Position numbers and translations under genes: made by a program. Positions 1 to 5,295 of a stretch of DNA of 8,214 nucleotides are shown here, one piece after another. Source of the DNA: an uncultured Lachnospiraceae bacterium. GTDB lineage: Bacteria; Bacillota; Clostridia; Lachnospirales; Lachnospiraceae. Position 1 is the first letter of the stretch; each line of letters starts with the position of its first letter. The notes under the pieces were generated by a model. The model was not told where the DNA came from. It made no database searches and saw only the letters and a program-made list of their open reading frames with translations. The stretch covers positions 1 to 8,214 of the forward strand of contig CAJKWK010000079.1 in the NCBI GenBank assembly GCA_905203555.1, written 5' to 3'.

Positions 1-404
1 AATGTATAGATATCCATTCCATTTTCACGATACATTTCATCCGTTTCTTCGCCTAATGTTGCTTTAATGTCAACAAACCCACTTCCAAGCACATCCCTTA
101 AATCATTTTCCACTTCGGAATCATAGATAATATTCTCACCTGTTCTAAAATTTTCGTTAATGACATTTGGAATATCCAACTCCTCTGTGTAATTGCTGTT
201 CATGTTGTCTTGTATTCTACGCCTTACAAATGGCATACAAATGAACACACCAATCACCAATACACTCCCAATTAACAATAATGGAATATGCTTCCTATGC
301 CTGTCTTTTATTTGTATTTCCTGTTTCTCATATTGAAACATACACCTCGGGCAATAATGTGCTTCATCCGGCAATTCCATACTACAATTTGGACATTCTT
401 TCAT
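1..404 (-). CDS. Zinc-ribbon, single-pass membrane protein (3' end outside the window)
   Basis: The gene starts at an ATG at 404 on the minus strand, behind an AAAGGGG-type ribosome binding site, and stays open to the left edge (134 codons visible, no stop). The first 21 residues form a zinc ribbon with two CxxC knuckles (C4/C7 and C18/C21). A basic stretch (KDRHRKH) follows, then one hydrophobic segment at about residues 40-60 flanked by RRR, then a hydrophilic, acidic region. Positive charges on both sides make topology uncertain, but a cytoplasmic ribbon and an outside C-terminal part are likely. Such zinc_ribbon-plus-TM proteins are common in Clostridia and mostly have no assigned function. 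It starts 18 nt after the toxin stop, so it is probably the third gene of the toxin-antitoxin operon and may be element cargo. The reading frame is clear; the role is unknown. Confidence 0.8.
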   Translation of the reverse strand, partial: MKECPNCSMELPDEAHYCPRCMFQYEKQEIQIKDRHRKHIPLLLIGSVLVIGVFICMPFVRRRIQDNMNSNYTEELDIPNVINENFRTGENIIYDSEVENDLRDVLGSGFVDIKATLGEETDEMYRENGMDIYT

Positions 405-422
405 CTTACTACCCCTTTGCCA

Positions 423-734
423 TCATGAAAACAACTTCGTATACTCTGTCTGTGTATCTGCAATATGGTACACATAAATTGTTTTTTCTATCTGCCGATA
501 TATAGAAACATATCTTTCAGATATGACCATTCGATACCCTTGCTTATTCAACCATTTATCCGGTGTCAGAGAACCGGAGTCTGGAAAGTTCTCTAATCGC
601 TCAATACTGTCCAAAATCTGCTCTGTAACTTTCATAGCGGATTCCACACCAAATTGAAGTAGATAATAATCTTCAATCTTTTTCAAATCTTCCCATGCCG
701 TAGGAAGAATCTCTACTTTATATTGTTCCTGCAC
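423..734 (-). CDS. RelE/ParE-family toxin of a type II toxin-antitoxin system
   Basis: This 103-aa protein has the usual length and pattern of RelE/ParE toxins: an N-terminal strand and helix (KVEILPTAWEDLKKIEDYY), a central amphipathic helix, the typical LENFPDSG turn at about residues 47-54, and C-terminal strands (YRMVISERYVSIYR, then TIYVYHIADT). RelE members cleave mRNA on the ribosome and ParE members poison gyrase; the sequence does not show which applies. Translation starts at GTG (732-734), inside the last codons of the antitoxin gene, with a GGAA-type ribosome binding site there. The 17-nt overlap and weak start codon fit translational coupling that keeps toxin below antitoxin. No truncation is seen. 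Confidence 0.88.
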   Translation of the reverse strand: MQEQYKVEILPTAWEDLKKIEDYYLLQFGVESAMKVTEQILDSIERLENFPDSGSLTPDKWLNKQGYRMVISERYVSIYRQIEKTIYVYHIADTQTEYTKLFS

Positions 735-993
735 GTTCTCTCAATTCCTTTCTTGCTTCGGAGATACTTCTTGTCTTTGCTCCGCTTAACCGTTCCTCTT
801 CTGCCTGCATGATTTTTGCACGAAGTTCTAATGCCTGCTCTCTTTTCTCAAAGGCATCGATACTCATAAATACTCCGTCACCCTCCCCATTTTTTGTTAT
901 ATAAATCGGTTCACTTGTTTTTCTTGCAAGATTAGAAATAGAAGCATAATCGTTCCGAAGTGTTGCTGAAGCCTTAATAATCATTTTCTTCAT
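718..993 (-). CDS. Phd/YefM-family antitoxin
   Basis: This 91-aa protein begins with the Phd/YefM signature (MIIKASATLRNDYASISNLA), followed by EPIYITKNGEGDGVFMSIDAFEKRE, which is the DNA-binding and dimerisation fold. A charged helical C-terminus (residues ~55-91) is where these antitoxins bind toxin. The frame opens at ATG 993, but the GGGAAAGG ribosome binding site touches that codon. The second ATG (982-984, residue 4) has better spacing (9 nt) and gives the usual MIIK start, so it is the likelier start. It is first in an operon with the overlapping toxin, and Phd proteins normally repress their own promoter; a palindrome sits on the -10 box upstream. The protein appears intact. Confidence 0.9.
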   Translation of the reverse strand: MKKMIIKASATLRNDYASISNLARKTSEPIYITKNGEGDGVFMSIDAFEKREQALELRAKIMQAEEERLSGAKTRSISEARKELRERAGTI

Positions 994-1028
994 CCTTTCC
1001 CATTGCCTTATTAATATATCTTTTTATT

Positions 1029-1042
1029 GATATAATTATATC
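1029..1042. promoter_or_regulatory. Perfect 14-bp palindrome on the toxin-antitoxin -10 box (candidate operator)
   Basis: GATATAATTATATC equals its own reverse complement over all 14 bases and contains the leftward TATAAT box. A related AATATATC half-site lies at 1013-1020, closer to the gene. Phd/YefM antitoxins, alone or with toxin, bind short palindromes overlapping their own promoter, so this is the natural autoregulatory operator. AT-rich palindromes also arise by chance, so the assignment is inferred from position. Confidence 0.5.
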
Positions 1043-1063
1043 TTGTTTTTTGTATATTATCAA
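1035..1063 (-). promoter_or_regulatory. SigmaA-type promoter for the toxin-antitoxin operon
   Basis: Read leftward there is a TTGATA -35 box (1063-1058), a 17-bp spacer and a perfect TATAAT -10 box (1040-1035). The predicted transcript start near 1028 leaves a leader of about 35-45 nt before the antitoxin start. Confidence 0.7.
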
Positions 1064-1083
1064 TGTCTTTCATAAAATTCTTT

Positions 1084-1112
1084 TTGCAATTCCCAACTTC
1101 CGCATTTATAAT
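1084..1112 (+). promoter_or_regulatory. SigmaA-type promoter for the serine recombinase
   Basis: A TTGCAA -35 box (1084-1089), a 17-bp spacer and a perfect TATAAT -10 box (1107-1112) point rightward. Predicted initiation near 1119 leaves a leader of roughly 29 nt carrying the GGGG ribosome binding site. It is back-to-back with the leftward promoter; the two -35 boxes are about 20 bp apart, so bound polymerases or repressor could influence each other. Confidence 0.65.
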
Positions 1113-1147
1113 TAGTTTGAAAAATAAAATAATTATGGGGTGCAGAT

Positions 1148-2860
1148 ATGGCAGGGAAAGATACAAGAAAATATGCAATTTATTCAAGAAAATCTAAGTT
1201 TACCGGCAAAGGTGAAAGTATCGATAATCAGATTACCAGATGCCAAGAATACTTGAAATTTCATTATGATGTAGATGATGAAGATTCTATTATTATTTTT
1301 GAAGATGAAGGATACTCCGGCAAAAATACCAATCGTCCTCAGTTTCAAATTATGTTAGATGCCTGCAAACGCAAAGAAATAAAAGTCATTATCTGCTATC
1401 AGTTAGACCGAATCTCCAGAAGTGTCAAAGACTTCTCAATATTATCAGACCAATTGACTGAATGGGGCATCAGTTTCGTATCAGTCAAAGAATCTTTTGA
1501 CACCTCGACACCTATGGGAAAAGCCATGATGATGATTACTTCCGTTTTTGCACAGATGGAACGAGAGAATCTTGCCGAACGACTAAAAGACAACTTCCAG
1601 ACTCTGGCAAGAAGTGGACATTGGCTTGGCGGTACAACTCCTACCGGATATAAAAGCACTGTCACTACCGGAAGTATTGCTTCAAACGGAAAAACCAGGA
1701 AAGCATATATGCTTGAACCCATTCCCGAAGAATCTCGAACGATTCAGAAAATTTTCTCTGCCTATCTGGAAACAAATTCTCTCACCATGGTAGAGAAATT
1801 ATTACAGGAAGAACATATCTACACCCGCAATAATATACCTTTTAAATGTTTTGCTATTAAAAATATTTTAAAAAATCCTGTCTATGCCAGTGCCGATGAA
1901 ACTGTATGGGAGTATTTTCACGAATTAAATGCTAATCTCTGCTTTGAGAAATCAGAATGTAGCAGTAAATACGGAATTATGGCATTTAATAAGAGTAATC
2001 AGACTAGTGGTATCCCTCACGACATGAAAGAATACGAGGCATGGATTATCGCAATCGGAAAACATACTCCTCTTGTCTCTGGAAAAAACTGGGTAAAAGT
2101 ACAGAATATGCTTACGCTAAATGCTTCTAAAACATTCCGCAAACCAAGAAGCAATCAGGCTCTTTTGTCTGGTCTGATTTTCTGTGGGCATTGCGGAAAT
2201 AAAATGCGTCCAAAAATGGGGCATTCTACCAAACCGGACGGCTCACGCTCTTTTAATTATCTATGTGAAACGAAAGAAAAAAGCAGACAGAAGAATTGTG
2301 CTATGAAAAATGCTCCCGGTAATCTTCTGGATGAGATGGTCTGTAATGAAATCAAAAAATTAGCAGAAGATGATTCTGTCTTTATGAGACAATGGAAAGA
2401 AACAAAAAAGGCTTTACTCGCCAAAGGGGATACGCATAAGGCAGAATTAAAATCTTTAAAGAACAGTCTTTCAGAAAAAGAAAAGCAAATCAATAATCTG
2501 CTTATATCTCTTGCTGAAAGTGCTGATTCTCCCGCTCATGCCTATATCCAAGAACGAATCAATTCGATTCACGAGGAAAAAGTACAACTTGAAAAGCACA
2601 TCAAAGAACTTTCGGAACTCTCCGATAATCAATCCATCATGCTGGAAGCCGAGTTGGAATATGTTCCGAAAATGCTTGCTTCTTTCAGCCATTCTTTTGA
2701 TTCTATGAGTGTAGAAGAAAAGCGTTCTGCTCTGAGACTATTTATAGATAAAGTAGTATGGAATGGAAAAACTGTAGATTTATATTTAATGGGTACTTCT
2801 GATACTTCCTTGTCTAAAGTATCAGAGCCGTTACAGAGGGGTAGCCAAAGCTCAGATTGA
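1148..2860 (+). CDS. Large serine recombinase (integrase/excisionase of a mobile element)
   Basis: This 570-aa protein has the complete large serine recombinase layout. The N-terminal resolvase domain (1-~150) has catalytic Ser13 in IYSRKS and the conserved arginines R14, R88 and R91 (LDRISR). A Recombinase DNA-binding domain follows (~160-330), then a zinc ribbon with C346, C349, C373 and C384, and a coiled-coil segment (~418-500) of the kind that controls integration versus excision. Such enzymes cut both DNAs at a 2-bp core and join attachment sites without needing homology. The ATG follows GGGG with 7-nt spacing and a strong promoter. The gene lies at the element end: the last four to six codons and the TGA stop appear to lie in DNA of the interrupted protease gene. 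All catalytic residues are present, so activity is expected. The target site is inferred from context. Confidence 0.95.
   Translation: MAGKDTRKYAIYSRKSKFTGKGESIDNQITRCQEYLKFHYDVDDEDSIIIFEDEGYSGKNTNRPQFQIMLDACKRKEIKVIICYQLDRISRSVKDFSILSDQLTEWGISFVSVKESFDTSTPMGKAMMMITSVFAQMERENLAERLKDNFQTLARSGHWLGGTTPTGYKSTVTTGSIASNGKTRKAYMLEPIPEESRTIQKIFSAYLETNSLTMVEKLLQEEHIYTRNNIPFKCFAIKNILKNPVYASADETVWEYFHELNANLCFEKSECSSKYGIMAFNKSNQTSGIPHDMKEYEAWIIAIGKHTPLVSGKNWVKVQNMLTLNASKTFRKPRSNQALLSGLIFCGHCGNKMRPKMGHSTKPDGSRSFNYLCETKEKSRQKNCAMKNAPGNLLDEMVCNEIKKLAEDDSVFMRQWKETKKALLAKGDTHKAELKSLKNSLSEKEKQINNLLISLAESADSPAHAYIQERINSIHEEKVQLEKHIKELSELSDNQSIMLEAELEYVPKMLASFSHSFDSMSVEEKRSALRLFIDKVVWNGKTVDLYLMGTSDTSLSKVSEPLQRGSQSSD
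2798..2826. repeat. 10-bp inverted repeat at the element end, inside the recombinase 3' end
   Basis: TCTGATACTT (2798-2807) and AAGTATCAGA (2817-2826) are perfect inverted copies around a 9-bp centre (CCTTGTCTA). The repeat lies about 15-45 bp inside the presumed junction, the distance at which large serine recombinases bind attachment-site arms. No T-run follows, so a terminator is unlikely. It may be a recombinase-binding motif or chance coding structure. Confidence 0.45.
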
Positions 2861-3656
2861 TTGCCACAGGCATCCGATATTCCAATGCTTTTTTTACCGC
2901 ATAATCCACCCCCTGCATCAATTCTGTCGTCCTGGGGAATCCCTCCTCCTTTGGAATTCCCATTTTCACAATGATCAATTCACTTCCGGGAGCAACTCCC
3001 AGATATTCTCTTTCACTCCCGGCAGCAATGCCCGCCACCGCTGTCCCATGTCCGCTTATGTCTCTGCTTGGAACAATTCTCGCCTGCTCTTCTTGACTGT
3101 CTGCTACCAAGGCTTCATTGATCTGTGCCTGTGTATACTCCGTTCCAATTGCATACCCCGCCGGAGCATTCCCCGGAATCGTCTGATCCCACAGTGTACG
3201 AATCCTGGTTGTTCCATCCGGGTATTGAAAATCCTGCAATGTATAATCGATTCCACTATCAATTATCGCAACTAAAACTCCATTCCCATACAAAGCCCCC
3301 TCTTCTTTTTGAAAAATAAAAGGTCTTCTCTGTACCTCATTGATACAGGAAACCCTCTTTCCATTTGCTACTTGAAAAAACAACCTCTTTGGTTTTTCGA
3401 TAAAATCAACCTCTGGAATACGTGCCAGTTCTGCAATCCGGGATTCTGCAATCGTAACCACTGCATATTCATTTGCCATTTCTGTCACAGAAGATGCGAT
3501 AGCACGCACTGTTTCCAATGAACCGGAGTACTTAATAATCAAATCCCACTCCCGATCAATGGGATTAAATCCCACTTCCAGTTCCAAAGATTTCTCCCTC
3601 TCCTGCGCTGTTGCATCCAATGCCAGATTTAACAGATTCTCAATTTTTTGGTTCAT
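2814..3656 (-). pseudogene. S8 subtilisin-like protease (Csp-like), 5' half only, cut by the element
   Basis: The visible 280 residues start at ATG 3656 behind a GAGGGG site. They contain a Csp-type prodomain (about 1-95), the catalytic aspartate D133 in VAIIDSGIDY and the catalytic histidine H203 in SGHGTAVAGIAAG. Homology continues to INLSFG (266-271) and then stops; the last nine residues and stop are element-derived. The oxyanion-hole Asn (in the usual GNEG-type motif) and the catalytic Ser (GTSxA-type motif) are absent, so this half cannot be a working protease. Full members run to roughly 550-600 aa. In Clostridium, CspA/B/C relatives process or signal to the cortex lytic enzyme SleC during spore germination; other S8 members of Lachnospiraceae have less certain roles. 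No frameshift occurs before the junction, so the break looks like clean insertion rather than decay. Confidence 0.88.
2841..2850. other. Presumed attachment-site junction between element and protease gene
   Basis: On the minus strand the protease codons run AAT CTG AGC TTT GGC (NLSFG, ending at 2844) and then switch to YPSVTALIL and a stop at 2814-2816, which does not resemble the family. The crossover dinucleotide is therefore near 2841-2850. The exact core needs the other end of the element or an empty site. Confidence 0.5.
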
Positions 3657-3694
3657 CGTCGCCCCTCACTCTGTCTGATGCCATATCATTCAGA

Positions 3695-3724
3695 AATATA
3701 TTATCATAATAGTCGTATGTACAA
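3695..3724 (-). promoter_or_regulatory. Possible promoter of the truncated S8 protease gene
   Basis: Reading leftward, TTGTAC (3724-3719) and TATATT (3700-3695) are separated by 18 bp, a modest sigmaA match about 40 bp upstream of the start codon. A sporulation sigma factor could be used instead; I see no clear match to one. Confidence 0.3.
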
Positions 3725-3794
3725 TGCTTAAGGAAATATGCGCCTTCCACAACATCTTTTATACACAAATAAATTTTCAAATAAACTTTCATCC

Positions 3795-3817
3795 CGGTTG
3801 AGCTGATCTGCGGTTGA
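3795..3817 (+). repeat. Direct repeat CGGTTGA at 16-bp spacing overlapping the transporter -35 box
   Basis: CGGTTGA occurs at 3795-3801 and 3811-3817; the second copy overlaps the TTGACA box of the transporter promoter. Regulator-binding half-sites are possible, but seven bases twice is weak evidence. Confidence 0.25.
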
Positions 3818-3842
3818 CAAGAGCCGAAAGTTGTACTATTGT
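3814..3842 (+). promoter_or_regulatory. SigmaA-type promoter for the EamA transporter
   Basis: A perfect TTGACA -35 box (3814-3819), a 17-bp spacer and TATTGT (3837-3842) point rightward. Initiation near 3849 gives a leader of about 75 nt, which holds an AT-rich stretch and the AGGGGG ribosome binding site but no obvious riboswitch fold. Confidence 0.55.
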
Positions 3843-3924
3843 CCAAATATATAATAATAAGTCACAAACAGAAACATATAGCTGATGTTTTGCAATATAG
3901 GCAATATTTTAGGGGGTATCTTTT

Positions 3925-4788
3925 ATGTGGATTGCATTTGCTTTTGGTTCCGCATTTTTTGCGGGCGTAACATCGATCCTTGCAAAATGCGGTATTCGGA
4001 AAACGGATTCTACCGTAGCAACCGCTATTCGCACCATTATTGTACTGATTTTTTCCTGGCTAATGGTGTTTGTAACAGGTTCTCAAAATCAAATTGCTAC
4101 AATTGGCGGAAAGACACTTTTATTTTTGATTCTGTCCGGAGCGGCAACCGGAGCGTCCTGGCTCTGCTACTTCAAAGCTCTCCAACTGGGTGATGTCAAC
4201 AAGGTAGTCCCTATCGACAAATCCAGTGTAGTTCTGACAATCCTGCTGGCTTTTCTGTTTCTAGGGGAACCCATCGGACCGTTTCAGGGTGTTGGCATCG
4301 TGCTGATCGGCGCAGGCACTTTCCTTATGATCGAGAAAAAAGCAGTGGCCGAAAGCGCGGCTGCTCATGGAAAAGGATGGATGCTCTACGCCTTCAGCTC
4401 AGCAATATTCGCCAGTCTTACCTCTATTTTAGGCAAAGTGGGAATCGTAGGGATAGAATCCAATCTTGGTACAGCCATTCGCACTTCCGTTGTGCTGGTG
4501 ATGGCTTGGCTCATGGTATTGGTAACAGGCAAAACCGGGACAGTACGGGGGATTCCAAAAAAGGAACTATCATTCATCTGCCTGTCCGGTCTTGCCACCG
4601 GAGCATCCTGGCTGTGTTATTATCGTGCATTGCAGGATGGCTTGGCAAGTGTGGTAGTCCCAATTGATAAGCTGAGCCTTCTGATAACAGTAGCTTTCTC
4701 CCGGCTGGTTTTTCATGAAAAGCTCACCGCCCGTTCCAGATGGGGACTGACCTTCATCGTAGTCGGAACATTCACGATGCTGCTTTGA
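3925..4788 (+). CDS. EamA-family (drug/metabolite transporter superfamily) permease, tandem two-domain
   Basis: This 287-aa protein is almost entirely hydrophobic, with about ten membrane segments arranged as two EamA domains (about 2-136 and 152-286) joined by a short linker (EKKAVAESAAAHGKG). EamA proteins move small metabolites, amino acids or drugs across the cytoplasmic membrane; the substrate cannot be told here. Both halves carry LSGxATGASWLCY and a VVPIDK motif at matching places. Residue n aligns with n+150 with no gap, and I count about 65 identities in 135 pairs. With five segments per half, the second half should sit inverted in the membrane, as in other DMT proteins. The ATG at 3925 follows AGGGGG with 8-nt spacing. 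It appears to be a single-gene unit: blaI has its own promoter 50 bp downstream. The protein appears intact. Confidence 0.9.
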   Translation: MWIAFAFGSAFFAGVTSILAKCGIRKTDSTVATAIRTIIVLIFSWLMVFVTGSQNQIATIGGKTLLFLILSGAATGASWLCYFKALQLGDVNKVVPIDKSSVVLTILLAFLFLGEPIGPFQGVGIVLIGAGTFLMIEKKAVAESAAAHGKGWMLYAFSSAIFASLTSILGKVGIVGIESNLGTAIRTSVVLVMAWLMVLVTGKTGTVRGIPKKELSFICLSGLATGASWLCYYRALQDGLASVVVPIDKLSLLITVAFSRLVFHEKLTARSRWGLTFIVVGTFTMLL

Positions 4789-4837
4789 ATCATTTTGGCA
4801 AATACAAAAGCTGAAAACGCTTTCTATTTTGAAGAAA

Positions 4838-4866
4838 TTGACAATCTCCTTGAACCTCTCTATAAT
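4838..4866 (+). promoter_or_regulatory. Consensus sigmaA promoter of the blaI-blaR1 operon
   Basis: A perfect TTGACA (4838-4843), exactly 17 bp, and a perfect TATAAT (4861-4866) make this the strongest promoter in the window. Initiation near 4873 gives a leader of about 35 nt. Such a strong promoter makes sense if BlaI normally holds it off. Confidence 0.8.
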
Positions 4867-4888
4867 AAATATTATATTACATCCGTAA
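4861..4888. promoter_or_regulatory. Candidate BlaI operator dyads at the blaI promoter
   Basis: Two adjacent dyads cover the -10 box and start site. The first, 4861-4876, is TATAATA-AA-TATTATA, with perfect 7-bp arms. The second, 4877-4888, is TTACATCCGTAA, whose core TACATCCGTA differs by one base from the TACAnnTGTA box known for BlaI/MecI/CopY repressors. The second is the better operator candidate. Autoregulation through such sites is established for the family; binding here is inferred. Confidence 0.5.
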
Positions 4889-4907
4889 GATTTAAAGGAG
4901 AATCACT

Positions 4908-5294
4908 ATGAATACACTTCCACAAATTTCCGAGGCTGAATTTGAAGTCATGAAAATCGTATGGAAATACGCACCGATCAGCACAAATGAAATCACCGAA
5001 AAGCTATTGCAAACTACGAGCTGGAGCCCGAAAACAATCCAAACCTTGATCAAACGTCTTGTAAACAAAGGCGCACTTACTTACGAAAAGCAAAGCCGAA
5101 TGTTTGTGTATACTCCAATCATAAAAGAAAGCGAATATATTGGGCAGGAAAGCAATTCTTTTCTAAGCCGCTATTATGATGGAAATATTACAACAATGCT
5201 ATCCGCCTACATCGAAAATGATAAATTATCTGAGTCTGAATTAGATACGCTCCGTGCCCTTCTTGCGCAACCACATAAAAAAGGGGGAAAATAA
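4908..5294 (+). CDS. blaI: BlaI/MecI/CopY-family transcriptional repressor
   Basis: This 128-aa protein has the normal family length. Residues ~7-70 form the winged helix-turn-helix (ISEAEFEVMKIVWKYAPIS, then WSPKTIQTLIKRLVNKGAL as recognition helix, and a wing up to VYTP). The C-terminal helices (~82-120) form the dimerisation region. BlaI dimers block promoters of beta-lactam resistance genes and are inactivated when the sensor BlaR1 is triggered. In staphylococcal BlaI/MecI the cleavage site is N101-F102; the aligned position here is A100-Y101, so inactivation may occur differently. The start follows AAAGGAG with 7-nt spacing. The stop is one base before the blaR1 start, so the two are cotranscribed and probably translationally coupled. 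CopY-like copper control is less likely given the BlaR1 partner. Confidence 0.93.
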   Translation: MNTLPQISEAEFEVMKIVWKYAPISTNEITEKLLQTTSWSPKTIQTLIKRLVNKGALTYEKQSRMFVYTPIIKESEYIGQESNSFLSRYYDGNITTMLSAYIENDKLSESELDTLRALLAQPHKKGGK

Positions 5295-5295
5295 T

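Larger units (their letters stand above)
1..2845. mobile_element. Right-hand part of an integrated serine-recombinase element (left end not in window)
   Basis: The recombinase gene ends exactly where the leftward S8 protease loses family homology, which marks one element boundary at about 2830-2850. The toxin-antitoxin pair and zinc-ribbon membrane protein lie inside that boundary, so they are probably cargo. No conjugation, replication or phage structural gene is visible, so the element type (prophage, integrative/mobilisable element or small intervening element) cannot be told. The opposite end should carry the missing 3' half of the protease gene. Confidence 0.6.

Noticed and set aside
281..505. 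Rightward 74-codon open frame over the zinc-ribbon and toxin genes
   Set aside because: It runs antisense across two well-supported leftward genes and has no ribosome binding site or family resemblance.
1399..1722. Leftward 107-codon frame inside the recombinase gene
   Set aside because: It is antisense to the catalytic domain of a clearly coding gene.
3640..3846. Leftward 68-codon frame overlapping the protease start
   Set aside because: It has no recognisable domain, lies across the likely protease promoter and overlaps the start of a protease gene that has its own good ribosome binding site.
3885..4193. Rightward 102-codon frame at the transporter start
   Set aside because: It overlaps the EamA gene in another frame; its Cys/Arg-rich translation looks like an out-of-frame reading.
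4807..4823. AAAGC...GCTTT hairpin after the transporter gene as a terminator
   Set aside because: The stem is only 5 bp and AT-rich, with no solid T-run; some transporter transcripts may read through, but the terminator is not supportable.
5254..5295. GTG start extending BlaR1 by 14 residues into blaI
   Set aside because: The ATG at 5296 has a strong AAGGGGG site at 8-nt spacing and gives the normal short N-terminus before the first membrane segment.
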